This document shows, piece after piece, positions 41,706 through 49,411 of a stretch of DNA of 49,411 nt. Source of the stretch: Roseovarius confluentis (GTDB taxonomy: Bacteria; Pseudomonadota; Alphaproteobacteria; Rhodobacterales; Rhodobacteraceae); contig NZ_PPFE01000017.1 of the NCBI RefSeq assembly GCF_002917925.1, positions 1 through 49,411 of the forward strand, written 5' to 3'. Numbering within the stretch: the stretch's first letter is position 1; every line of letters begins with the position of its first letter. The notes beneath the pieces were generated by a model. The model saw nothing but the letters and a program-made list of their open reading frames with translations. It did not search any database and was not told the DNA's origin. The position numbers and the translations under genes are program-made.

Positions 41706-41921
41706 TTTGACGCTGACGGGTGCTTGCAACTTTGGCGTATGGTTTGCTGGATACGCTGCAGCATGATTGAAGATTGGCGTTTTTTCGGCCAAGGCTTACC
41801 CAATATTTGAAAGAATATTTCATGTCCGGCTCGCTCGAATCAGCGCCGGTTCGGGTAAGCTTTTGTGCTGTCTGCTCCTTTCGGTCAGTTGATGCGTGAC
41901 CGTAAATTATGCTTTTGACGC
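41706..41921. promoter_or_regulatory. Two TTTGACGC motifs in the hydrolase/LysR divergent spacer
   Basis: TTTGACGC occurs at 41706-41713 and 41914-41921, the latter within ATTAT (41906-41910)...ATAAT (41929-41933). The second copy extends to TTTGACGCCGT, identical to the site at 43834 in the promoter region of the next LysR gene. This makes the motif a candidate LysR binding element. The 380-base spacer 41593-41972 holds no gene. Confidence 0.45.
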
Positions 41922-41972
41922 CGTTTTGATAATTAGGATAAAGTGAGATGTTGAATTGCGGAATTCAGGACA

Positions 41973-42881
41973 ATGAAAAACTACAAGCTGACCGACTTCG
42001 ATGCCGTGCTCGCGATCAGCCGCAGAGGATCGTTCCGGGCTGCGGCACTCGACATGGGAATGTCAACGAGCGCGCTCAGCAATGCGATTTCCAAGCTGGA
42101 AGGACAACTGGGCGTGCGCCTGTTCAATCGCACGACGCGCAGTGTCTCACTGACCGAGGCGGGGCACAGGTTTGTCGATCAGGTCAGCCCGGCGGTGCGG
42201 GATATCCACCAGGCTCTGGACACGGTCCGATCGCAACAGGAAACACCTTCCGGCACCGTGCGTATCAACACCTTCGTCACCGCTGCGCAGGAGATTCTTG
42301 AACCACTGATCCTGGAGTTCCTGAAGCGGTTTCCCCAAGTTCAGGTCGATCTCGTGACCGAAGGGAGTCTTGTGGACATCGTGGCGGACGGGTTCGATTT
42401 CGGGGTGCGCAGCAAAACCCTCGTACCGTCGGACATGATCGCGATTCCATTGGGGCCAGCGCGGCGGCATGCCGTCGTCGCCGCACCGTCCTATTTTGCG
42501 AACCGGGATGTGCCGCGCGTTCCGGCCGACCTGAAGGCGCATACCTGTATTCGCGTCCGCCTGCCGAACGGCGCGCTGTATCGCTGGCAGTTCGAATCCG
42601 AGGGCCAGCCGGTGCATGTGGACGTGGACGGGCCACTGACTCTGGACGAGGCCAGCCTGGCGCGCACCGCGGTCCTCGATGGAGTGGGCATCGGCTATTT
42701 CATGGAGTCGAACGTGCGCGCGGATATCGCGGCGGGCCGACTGGTGCGGATCCTAGACGATTGGACCCCGCCGGTTGCGCCGCTGTGCCTGTATTACCCC
42801 AGCCGGCGCAACCCGCCGGCCGCGTTCAAGGTATTCGTTGATCTTGCACGCGAGCTGGCCCGCTCGGCCCGGGCGGTGTGA
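41973..42881 (+). CDS. LysR-family transcriptional regulator
   Basis: A 302-residue LysR protein of normal length. The N-terminal winged helix-turn-helix (residues 5-65) reads FDAVLAISRRGSFRAAALDM, STSALSNAISKLEGQLGVRL and FNRTTRSVSLTEAG. The effector domain follows from about residue 90 (GTVRINTFVTAAQEILEPLI). It diverges from the exported hydrolase genes and is convergent, with a 12-base gap, with the next LysR gene. Its most likely targets are the divergent hydrolase operon and itself. Confidence 0.92.
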   Translation: MKNYKLTDFDAVLAISRRGSFRAAALDMGMSTSALSNAISKLEGQLGVRLFNRTTRSVSLTEAGHRFVDQVSPAVRDIHQALDTVRSQQETPSGTVRINTFVTAAQEILEPLILEFLKRFPQVQVDLVTEGSLVDIVADGFDFGVRSKTLVPSDMIAIPLGPARRHAVVAAPSYFANRDVPRVPADLKAHTCIRVRLPNGALYRWQFESEGQPVHVDVDGPLTLDEASLARTAVLDGVGIGYFMESNVRADIAAGRLVRILDDWTPPVAPLCLYYPSRRNPPAAFKVFVDLARELARSARAV

Positions 42882-42893
42882 AGATTGGCCGGG

Positions 42894-43799
42894 CTATCGC
42901 CGGAATGGGGCGATGGCGAAGGCGCTGGCAAGGTGGTCGATGAAGGCGCGAAGCGCCGAGGCCCTTGCGGTGTCGCGTGAGAACACGGCGTAGATCGTGC
43001 CCTCGACGGTCGAGATGTCGGGCAACACTCGCATCAGCTGGCCGCCTACAATATCCGGCATACAGGCATGTTCGGGCAGCAGCGCGACGCCCAGCCCCCT
43101 GATTGCAGCGTGCCGCAGGGTGGCGATGTCGCTCGTGACCAGCCGTGGAGAGACGTCGATGGTATGGGCTGTGCCATCCCGGTCGAAAAGCTCCCATACG
43201 CGGTTGTCGCCGGGCAGGCACAAGGTCGGTATGGTCTGCAGATCCCGAGGCGTCCGCAGTTGGCTCGTACCGGCAAGGGACGGCGCGGCAACAAGGATGC
43301 CACGCGACACGCCGAGCCGCCGCACGACGTGAGAGGCGCCGGCCTCGACCTGCGACCGCGCGCGGATCGTAATATCCACATCGTCCCTGACGAGGTCGAG
43401 CGGGCCCGCCATCGCGACCAGTTCGATCCGGACCTTGGGAAAGTCGATGAGAAAATCGGCTACGACTTCATCCAGCAGATCATCCAACAGGCCCGGCGGA
43501 CACCCGACGCGGATGCGGCCCGACGGCCCGTCGGTGTCGCTTGCCGCGTGCCGGGCCGCATCGAATGCGTCGACCATCGTCTTGCCGTGATCCGCCACGA
43601 TCCGCCCGGTTTCGGTGGGCCGCATGTTGCGCGTCGTTCGCTCGAGCAGGCGCACGCCCAGATCCTGCTCCAGCCGTGCGATGGCTTTGCTGAGGGTGCT
43701 TTTGGGAATGCCGAGATCCCGGGCGGCGGCTGCGAAAGAGCCTTTGTCGACGACTTTCCTGAAGCGGGCGAGGTCATCGAGGCTGGGCGTCTTAGACAT
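42894..43799 (-). CDS. LysR-family transcriptional regulator
   Basis: A 301-residue LysR protein. The DNA-binding domain reads LDDLARFRKVVDKGSFAAAA, LGIPKSTLSKAIARLEQDLG and LERTTRNMRPTETGR; the effector domain starts near residue 90 (GRIRVGCPPGLLDDLLDEVV). ATG 43799 (MSKTPS) is chosen for a purine-rich stretch upstream; ATG 43811 four codons earlier is possible. Divergent from the WrbA-like gene at 43900, which it probably regulates; this LysR/quinone-reductase pairing is common for redox or quinone stress. Confidence 0.91.
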   Translation of the reverse strand: MSKTPSLDDLARFRKVVDKGSFAAAARDLGIPKSTLSKAIARLEQDLGVRLLERTTRNMRPTETGRIVADHGKTMVDAFDAARHAASDTDGPSGRIRVGCPPGLLDDLLDEVVADFLIDFPKVRIELVAMAGPLDLVRDDVDITIRARSQVEAGASHVVRRLGVSRGILVAAPSLAGTSQLRTPRDLQTIPTLCLPGDNRVWELFDRDGTAHTIDVSPRLVTSDIATLRHAAIRGLGVALLPEHACMPDIVGGQLMRVLPDISTVEGTIYAVFSRDTARASALRAFIDHLASAFAIAPFRR

Positions 43800-43833
43800 G
43801 TGATTGTCCATCCGGGCAGACAGTGAAATGAAA

Positions 43834-43885
43834 TTTGACGCCGTAGTGCAGACTGGTGCGCGCACATAGCTTTCCACGCGTCAAA
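43834..43885. promoter_or_regulatory. 8-bp inverted repeat TTTGACGC...GCGTCAAA over the LysR/WrbA-like promoter region
   Basis: TTTGACGC (43834-43841) and GCGTCAAA (43878-43885) form a perfect inverted repeat spanning nearly the whole 100-base divergent spacer. The spacing suits a LysR tetramer contacting two half sites. The same octamer is found twice upstream of the neighbouring LysR gene. Confidence 0.55.
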
Positions 43886-43899
43886 CAAAGGAAAGCGAC

Positions 43900-44523
43900 A
43901 TGACAGATCAAGATCCCGTCCGGCTGGCAATCGTCTATTACAGCAGTACCGGCAACACATTCACGATAGCACAGGAAATCGCCGCCGGCGCCGAAAAGCT
44001 CGGCGCCGCGGTCAGGATACGGCGGGTGGCGGAACTGGCACCCGACGCGGCAATAGATGCCACCCCGGCATGGCGGAAACACCTTGAGGCAACGCGTGAA
44101 GTTCCCGTTGCCACCCACTCGGATCTGGAATGGGCGGATGGCTTCGTTTTCGGCACGCCGACGCGTTTCGGCCTGCCGGCGGCGCAGTTGAAGCAGTTCC
44201 TGGATACCTGCGGCGGCCTGTGGATGAACGGGAAGCTGACCGACAAGGTCGTGAGTGCCTTCACAGGGGCCGGGAACGTGCATGGTGGGCAGGAATCCAC
44301 CCTTCTGGCGCTGCACAACGTGTTCTATCACTGGGGCGCAATCATGGTGCCTCCGGGGTATACGGATCCTGCGATTCATGCCGCCGGGGGAAACCCGTAC
44401 GGCACCAGCTTCACCGACGGACAAGGTGCGCCCCTTCCCGAGACGACGTTGCATGCGGCAAGGCACCAGGGGGCGCGGATGGCCACATGGGCGCAGGTGG
44501 TGCGTCGGGTCAGGGCGGCGTGA
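43900..44523 (+). CDS. WrbA-like flavodoxin-fold NAD(P)H:quinone oxidoreductase
   Basis: A 207-residue flavodoxin-fold protein. The FMN-phosphate loop is YYSSTGNTFTIAQEI (13-27), followed by WADGFVFGTPTRFGLPAAQL and KVVSAFTGAGNVHGGQEST, all typical of WrbA, which reduces quinones by two electrons and prevents redox cycling. AAGGAAAG precedes ATG 43900. Divergent from a LysR gene. The C-terminal third (NPYGTSFTDGQGAPLPETTL) also follows WrbA. It is slightly longer than E. coli WrbA (198). Confidence 0.9.
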   Translation: MTDQDPVRLAIVYYSSTGNTFTIAQEIAAGAEKLGAAVRIRRVAELAPDAAIDATPAWRKHLEATREVPVATHSDLEWADGFVFGTPTRFGLPAAQLKQFLDTCGGLWMNGKLTDKVVSAFTGAGNVHGGQESTLLALHNVFYHWGAIMVPPGYTDPAIHAAGGNPYGTSFTDGQGAPLPETTLHAARHQGARMATWAQVVRRVRAA

Positions 44524-44541
44524 CGGTGGGCGTGCGATCCG

Positions 44542-44580
44542 GTGGCCGCCGGGTCGCCAGCGTTGCGGGACGCCGGCCAC
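44542..44580. terminator. Possible bidirectional hairpin between convergent WrbA-like and Lrp genes
   Basis: GTGGCCG (44542-44548) pairs with CGGCCAC (44574-44580) around a 25-base, GC-rich internal region that can fold further. Located between two convergent stops. Without U-runs, the call is tentative. Confidence 0.3.
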
Positions 44581-44591
44581 GGGGGGCTCTT

Positions 44592-45071
44592 TCAGAATGC
44601 CAAGGGCGCGTTGTCCTTGACCTCTTTCAGCACGAAAAAAGTGCGGATCTGGCGAACGCCCGGCAGGGTGATGAGTTTGCGGCCGTGCAACAGGTTGAAA
44701 CCTTCCATGTCCCGTGTCCTGATCTTGAGCAGATAGTCGAAATCCCCGGCTACCAGGTTGCAATCCAGGACCTCTTTCATTCCTCCGACGGTCTTCTCGA
44801 ACTCGGAAAAGCTTTCGGGGGTGGACCGGTCCAGCACGACTCCGACCATCACGAGCGTCCCGAGCCCCACGCAGGCCGGAGCTATCTGCGCGCGGGCGGA
44901 CGAGATGTATTTCTGTTCGATCAGACGCTGGGTGCGGCGGTGGCATGTCGCGGCGCTGACGTTCACCAGTCGAGCCAGGTCTGAATTGGCCATCCGCGCA
45001 TCTTTCTGAAGCGCACGCATAATGTTTCGATCGATCCGATCGAGGTCCGGGCTAAAAGAATCTTCCGGCAT
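44592..45071 (-). CDS. Lrp/AsnC-family transcriptional regulator
   Basis: A 159-residue regulator. The N-terminal helix-turn-helix is LDRIDRNIMRALQKDARMAN and SDLARLVNVSAATCHRRTQR; the C-terminal RAM ligand domain includes VAGDFDYLLKIRTRDMEGFN and LPGVRQIRTFFVLKEVKDN. ATG 45071 gives the usual family length; an ATG 17 codons upstream (45122) is possible but neither has a strong ribosome site. Lrp-type proteins respond to amino acids. Downstream of, and co-oriented with, the second GMC gene (229-base gap), it may or may not regulate it. Confidence 0.9.
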   Translation of the reverse strand: MPEDSFSPDLDRIDRNIMRALQKDARMANSDLARLVNVSAATCHRRTQRLIEQKYISSARAQIAPACVGLGTLVMVGVVLDRSTPESFSEFEKTVGGMKEVLDCNLVAGDFDYLLKIRTRDMEGFNLLHGRKLITLPGVRQIRTFFVLKEVKDNAPLAF

Positions 45072-45299
45072 TGTTCGGGTTTCCGCAGGTCTCGGGCGTT
45101 CTGATGCGCCTTGCTGCATCATCTAAGGCACAGTTCCGGATTCGAAGAAAGCGGGTTGTCGGTGCGTGGCCTTGCGGCATGGAGGGCGATGTCGGCTGGC
45201 GCAGTCCGGACTCAGGCGGTGTCATTGTACGTTTGATTTGGATGCGCCGGATCATGCGGACCGGAGGATGTCGTGCCCCCGATCCGCGGCGGGGATTGT

Positions 45300-46943
45300 T
45301 CATGCCCCGGCTGCCAGGGGTAGTTCGGCTCGCGCCAGACCGTGTTGCTGGCGGATCATGTCGGCGGCACGCTCTCCGATCACCACGCAGGGGGCCATCG
45401 TGTTGCCGGTGGTGATGCGGGGCATGATCGAGGCATCAGCGATGCGCAGGTTGTCGATGCCATAGACCTTGAGCTGATGGTCGACGACCGACATCTCGTC
45501 CCGTCCCATCTTGGCGGTGCAGGACTGGTGCCAGTATGTGACTGCCGATTTGCGGATGAAATCGGCCATCGCCTTTCGATTTCGGCCGCCGGGCGCGACC
45601 TCCTGCCGAACGAGCGGACTAAAGGCCGCGTGGTTGCCAATCTCGCGGCACATCTCGACGGCGGCAAATGCGGTTTCGAGGTCCTCGGGTTCGCTGAGCG
45701 CATTCGGCTCGATCAGGAGCGGATCGTCGGCATCTGGCCCCGACAGCCGCAGGCGGCCCCGGCTTTTCGGCTGGGCCAGGCCCGCGAACATGGTCCAGCC
45801 ATGGGGCGGCGTTTCGATGCCCGCTTCATCTGGCGCGGGCACCGGGAATTCGAGCTGGCATTGCAGGATATCGGGCTGTTGGAGGCGCGCAGAACTTTGC
45901 CAGTAGAGCGTGGCCTCGCACCCGCCGCCGCCGACGCCCTCGGGCTTGTGATAGGCCCAGGTGCAGCCGAAGGCGAGGTGGTCCTGGTGGTTGCGGCCGA
46001 CGCCGGGAAGGTCGCGCACGGTCCGGATGCCATGAGCGGCAAGCTCGTCCTCGGGGCCGATGCCCGATTGCATTAGGACTTTCGGGGTCTGGATGGCGCC
46101 AAGCGACAGGATGGTCTCGCAGCGCGCGCGGAACTGCCGGGGCTTGCCGTCGAGCAGGACTTCGACGCCTGTGGCCGACGTGCCATCCAGCAGGATGCGG
46201 TAGACGAGGGCGCCAGGCAGAACGGTCAGGTTGGGCTGGTGCATCACGCGGTGGGTGTAGGAGAGGAACACCGACTGGCGCCAGCCGTCGCGGATGCGAA
46301 GATCCGCGATAGCGGCCCCGCCGACGCCTTCCATCATCGCCCCATTCGGGCTGTCGAAGACCGGGATGCCCATGTGCCTGGCAGCCTCGAGCATCGCGCG
46401 GGCGACGGGCTGGGGCGAGGCGGGTTGTTCGACGTGGACAGGGCCACCCGTGCCGCGCCGTTCGGCGTCGGGCGCGCCTTGCCAATCCTCGATGCGGCGG
46501 TAGTAGCCGAGGATGGACCGGTACCCCCAGGCGGCGTCGCCGGATTTGGCGGCGAAGTGATCCCAGTCTTCCTTGTGGCCCCGGGCCCAGACCATGACGT
46601 TGATACTCGATCCACCGCCCAGGCCCTTGCCCATGCTGAGCGGAAGCCTGCGGCCATTGAGGGTCGGGCAGGGTTCGCCCGAGAACCCCCAGTCGCGCTG
46701 GCTGCCGAGGTTCAGGGGCCACAGGGCCGGGTTGGAGACCGTGTCTGCCGTATCGTCGCCGCCGGCCTCGAGCAGGAGAACGCTGACTTCCGGCTGTTCG
46801 GCCAGCCGAGCCGCGACGACCGAGCCGCTGGACCCGGCGCCACAGACGATGAAGTCATATTCGGGGCGAAGCGCTCGGCGCAGGGCTTTCTGGTTGTCCA
46901 AGACGGCGAGGTCGTGCCGCGTCAGGGTCGGATTGGTGTCCAT
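45300..46943 (-). CDS. GMC-family FAD oxidoreductase, second copy (GNTMAP subgroup)
   Basis: A 547-residue GMC oxidoreductase. The FAD motif GAGSSG lies near residue 35, GLGGGSSINVMVWARG is the first GMC signature, and GAIQTPKVLMQSGIGP the second. The catalytic histidine is H472 in YWHQSCTAKMG. The position that normally holds the second catalytic residue (Asn or His), 44 residues later, is Met (GNTMAPCVV). The start ATG 46943 has GGAG upstream; an earlier ATG at 46985 is unsupported. It is only distantly related to the copy at 4270 and lies 163 bases downstream of an SDR gene on the same strand. Substrate unknown. Confidence 0.9.
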   Translation of the reverse strand: MDTNPTLTRHDLAVLDNQKALRRALRPEYDFIVCGAGSSGSVVAARLAEQPEVSVLLLEAGGDDTADTVSNPALWPLNLGSQRDWGFSGEPCPTLNGRRLPLSMGKGLGGGSSINVMVWARGHKEDWDHFAAKSGDAAWGYRSILGYYRRIEDWQGAPDAERRGTGGPVHVEQPASPQPVARAMLEAARHMGIPVFDSPNGAMMEGVGGAAIADLRIRDGWRQSVFLSYTHRVMHQPNLTVLPGALVYRILLDGTSATGVEVLLDGKPRQFRARCETILSLGAIQTPKVLMQSGIGPEDELAAHGIRTVRDLPGVGRNHQDHLAFGCTWAYHKPEGVGGGGCEATLYWQSSARLQQPDILQCQLEFPVPAPDEAGIETPPHGWTMFAGLAQPKSRGRLRLSGPDADDPLLIEPNALSEPEDLETAFAAVEMCREIGNHAAFSPLVRQEVAPGGRNRKAMADFIRKSAVTYWHQSCTAKMGRDEMSVVDHQLKVYGIDNLRIADASIMPRITTGNTMAPCVVIGERAADMIRQQHGLARAELPLAAGA

Positions 46944-47106
46944 GCAGGGTTCTCCGTGGGATGGCTGTGGTGGTTGTTGCGGCACACAGCGAACAGACCA
47001 CCATCGGTGGTTTCACCGTTCACCGGAATGGACGATGCGACGCCGCAAGTTGGCCATTCGGCCCGGCGCCGGGGTTATGGGTTCCGACGCGCAAAGAGAC
47101 GGGCGC

Positions 47107-47886
47107 TCAAACGGTCGGAACGGTACCGCCGTCGATGGTGTACTCGGCGCCCGTGATCGTGGCCGCGCGGTCCGACGCCAGGAAGGCGATCAGGCTTGCG
47201 ACCTCTTGCGGTTTGGTCGGGCGGCCGATGGGAATGCCACCGAGCGACTGCATGATGATCTGCTTGCCGCCTTCGAAGTCGGTTCCTTGCTCTTCGGCGA
47301 GGCGCTGGGCGAGACGCACCGATGCCTCGGTTTCGATCCAGCCGGGAGAAACGCGCAGGACCCGGACGCCTTTCGGAGAGACCTCCTTGGACAGACTTTT
47401 GCTGTAGGCGGAAAGAGCGGCTTTGGCCGCGGCATAGGCTGTCGTCGCCTCCGGCAGAGGCAGGACGCGTTGGATCGAGGTGACGTGGATGACGACACCA
47501 TGGCCTTGGGCCACCATCTCGGGCACCAACACTCGGTCAAGCCGAACCGAAGGAAAGAGGTTCAGGTCGAGCTCTGTTTGCCACTGATCGTCATCGAGCG
47601 CCGCGTGGCCGCCGCCCGGCGCGGATGACCCGCCGACCATGTGGACGACGATGTCGATGCCGCCCAGTTCTTCCCGGACCGCATCGGCAACCGTCTTGCA
47701 GCCTTTCGGTGTCGTCAGGTCTGCGGCGACGAATGCGTCTGCATTCATCAGCTCAGGGCGCGAGCGCGCGGTCGTCAGGACTTTTGCGCCGAGCGTTTGC
47801 AGCAGTTCAACAGTCGCGGCTCCGGCACCTTGGGTGCCCCCGGTCACGAGTGCGCGCTTACCAGTAAGGTTGAGAAAATCGGTCAT
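47107..47886 (-). CDS. Atypical short-chain dehydrogenase/reductase lacking the NNAG motif
   Basis: A 259-residue SDR. The cofactor loop TGGTQGAG (15-22) and catalytic S137, Y151 and K155 (YAAAK) are intact, and it ends in TGAEYTIDGGTVPTV. The usual NNAG motif is replaced by HMVGGS (82-87), which marks a recognised side branch of SDRs rather than an inactive protein. It is upstream of the second GMC gene on the same strand and divergent from the NTF2-like gene at 48152. Function and substrate unknown. Confidence 0.87.
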   Translation of the reverse strand: MTDFLNLTGKRALVTGGTQGAGAATVELLQTLGAKVLTTARSRPELMNADAFVAADLTTPKGCKTVADAVREELGGIDIVVHMVGGSSAPGGGHAALDDDQWQTELDLNLFPSVRLDRVLVPEMVAQGHGVVIHVTSIQRVLPLPEATTAYAAAKAALSAYSKSLSKEVSPKGVRVLRVSPGWIETEASVRLAQRLAEEQGTDFEGGKQIIMQSLGGIPIGRPTKPQEVASLIAFLASDRAATITGAEYTIDGGTVPTV

Positions 47887-48151
47887 GATCTGAGCTCCAG
47901 ATTTATTGCTGAATGTTTCTTTCTGGAAAATTTAAGGGACGTCGTGTGTTTGGAAAATATGGATTAAATGGCATGCGCTGTCTTGAAAACCGGGATAATG
48001 TCCGGGAGGTTACGGCAGACTGATTATCCTGAATTCTGGAATTCGGCGTGTAGTTTTATCCCTATTATCGAATTTTCATCTTCACTTAGGTTACCTGTTG
48101 GCGCGGCCGTCAGAGGGTTGTCGCGCCTTGGACCGCAACAGGAGAATGATG

Positions 48152-48481
48152 ATGAAGCTCGAACTACCGGCAGTGATCGCCCAATATTTCTCGGCCGACA
48201 AAAAGGGCAACGCGCACGCGCTAGCGGAATGCTTTACCGATAACGCGATCGTTGTCGATGAAGGCAATACGTACAAGGGTCGGGAGGCGATACGGCAGTG
48301 GATGGCCAACGCCTCGACGCAATATACCTACACCGTGGAACCATTCTCGCTGACCGAGGAAGGAGATCGCATTATCGTAACCAGCCATCTCGTTGGCAAT
48401 TTCCCGGGGAGTCCGGTCGATCTGCGGTATCTGTTCCGTCTGGAAGGAGACAAAATAGCTGAGTTGGAAATAATTCCCTGA
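48152..48481 (+). CDS. NTF2-like / SnoaL-like small protein
   Basis: A 109-residue protein with the NTF2-like fold pattern: YFSADKKGNAHALAECFTDN, then AIVVDEGNTYKGREAIRQWM and the C-terminal strands IIVTSHLVGNFPGSPVDLRY and LFRLEGDKIAEL. Members are small-molecule binding proteins or enzymes (isomerases, cyclases); a nuclear transport role does not apply. Three consecutive ATG codons (48146, 48149, 48152) follow CAGGAG; the last has the best spacing. Its divergence from the SDR gene across a 265-base AT-rich spacer suggests joint regulation. The IS110 element lies 187 bases downstream. Confidence 0.82.
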   Translation: MKLELPAVIAQYFSADKKGNAHALAECFTDNAIVVDEGNTYKGREAIRQWMANASTQYTYTVEPFSLTEEGDRIIVTSHLVGNFPGSPVDLRYLFRLEGDKIAELEIIP

Positions 48482-48668
48482 CGCGACTTGTTGCCCGGAG
48501 CGGTACAACCGAACGCCGTGGAATTGGGGGTCCGGTCGTGATGCCTGCACTGGATTGGAGCTGACCGGACCTTCGCAACATATACCATGAATGTCCGCTA
48601 ATGGGATGTACCGGCTGCTTCACCCAGCAGGTTAGGCTCTGCCTATTTCTGCAGATAGGAGAAGTAGC

Positions 48669-49411
48669 ATGGCGAAGATAGGCTTTGATGGACTGATGTC
48701 GATTGGTGTCGATATCGGCAAGGACACATTCCATTTGGTGGGTTTCGATCATTTGGGGCAGCGGGTTCTGCGAAAGCAGATCAAGCGATTAGCGTTGGTG
48801 GCAACCTTTGAGAAGTTGCCACGTTGTATTGTGGGCATGGAGGCATGCCTGAGCGCACACTTTGTGAGCCGGACATTGCGCGAGATGGGCTTTGAGCCAA
48901 GGATCATCCCTGCGATCTATGTGAAGCCTTTCAACAAAGGGCAGAAGAACGACTACAACGACGCTGAGGCAATCGCCGAAGCCGCGCTTCGGCCCAACCT
49001 GCAGACGGTTTCCGAGAAGAGCCAGGACCAGCTCGACCTGCAAGCACTGCACCGCGTCAGATCACGGCTGGTGTCTCGTCGAACAGCGACGATCAATCAG
49101 ATCCGCGCGTTTCTGATTGAGCAAGGCATTACTGTTCGAAAGGGGCTGCGCGCCTTGAAGAACTCGTTCGAGACGATCCTGGAAGAACGCAAAGACGAAA
49201 TATCGCCGCGTATGCGGTCTATTCTGATCGGTCTCTACGGTGACTGGATGTGGATGGATGATCGGATCGAGAAGGTGACGCAGGAGATCGAAGAGATCAG
49301 TCGAACCGAAGAGAACTGCGTGAATGTCATGACGGTGCCCGGTATCGGTCCAATGATCTCAACAGCGATGGTAGCAGCAATCGGTGAAGGTGAGGCGTTT
49401 GATCGCGGGCG
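48669..49411 (+). mobile_element. IS110-family transposase, 5' part (runs off the right edge)
   Basis: An open frame from ATG 48669, with GGAG just upstream, continues to the window end (247 complete codons). The N-terminal DEDD domain starts SIGVDIGKDTFHLVGFD, with D15, the second acidic residue in CIVGMEACLSAHF, and the pair in QKNDYNDAEAIAEAALRPN. Near the right edge NVMTVPGIGPMISTAMVAAI is the start of the IS116/IS110/IS902 C-terminal domain that carries the catalytic serine beyond the edge. The visible part has no frameshift or stop, so the element may be active. The upstream flank 48482-48668 should contain its left end, including the non-coding region that encodes the bridge RNA in several IS110 elements. 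Confidence 0.92.

Noticed and set aside
41701..41714. AGCGT-TTTG-ACGCT hairpin as a terminator
   Set aside because: Only a 5-bp stem and located in a divergent promoter spacer, not after a gene; better explained as part of the TTTGACGC element.
1..49411. CRISPR array, tRNA, rRNA, prophage, toxin-antitoxin or secondary-metabolite synthetase genes
   Set aside because: Looked for on both strands; no regularly spaced repeats, no tRNA-like cloverleaf I could support, and no diagnostic proteins.

Overview
The window looks like part of an alphaproteobacterial chromosome or megaplasmid, most likely a Rhodobacterales (roseobacter-type) genome. The DNA is GC-rich. Operons are tightly packed, with many 1- or 4-base stop/start overlaps. 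Gene families typical of marine Rhodobacteraceae are present: AtoE-like carboxylate carriers, GMC oxidoreductases, FecCD-type siderophore importers, HemP, and an IS110 element. I saw no tRNA, rRNA, CRISPR array or phage module. The taxonomic call is an inference from gene content, not from a marker gene.

Region 1 (1-13,349) is a catabolic locus. An acyl-CoA synthetase, the remnant of a LysR regulator and a frame-broken small membrane gene come first. Then an AtoE-like carrier diverges from a seven-gene forward run: GMC alcohol dehydrogenase, aldehyde dehydrogenase, a second AtoE-like carrier, two short-chain dehydrogenases, an HSL-type esterase and a Baeyer-Villiger monooxygenase. Together these supply each step of alcohol -> ketone -> lactone/ester -> hydroxy acid -> dicarboxylate, with CoA activation possible from the upstream ligase. 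The content matches the logic of the cyclohexanol (chn) pathway but the alcohol dehydrogenase type, gene order and carriers differ. A 17-base near-palindrome occurs three times at the promoters of this locus and looks like its operator. The locus ends at a hairpin and an IS3-family transposase remnant.

Region 2 (14,252-32,891) is an iron-acquisition island. It holds two complete siderophore import sets: two TonB-dependent receptors, two periplasmic binding proteins, two FecCD permease pairs and two ATPases. It also has two related AraC regulators, one ferric-siderophore reductase with an N-terminal DUF2218-like domain, and one ABC half-exporter. No siderophore biosynthesis genes are visible, which suggests use of foreign siderophores. 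The island closes with hemP and a small cysteine-rich protein of unknown function.

Region 3 (33,278-38,952) is a self-contained amino-acid module: an RpiR-type regulator divergent from a polar amino-acid ABC transporter and an aspartase-family lyase, suggesting aspartate (or a similar amino acid) uptake and deamination.

Region 4 (38,953-48,481) is a mixed redox and detoxification stretch: two exported alpha/beta hydrolases, a small membrane protein, two LysR regulators that share a TTTGACGC motif in their promoter regions, a WrbA-like flavoprotein, an Lrp/AsnC regulator, a second GMC oxidoreductase, an atypical SDR and an NTF2-like protein. The window ends inside an IS110-family transposase (48,669 onward).
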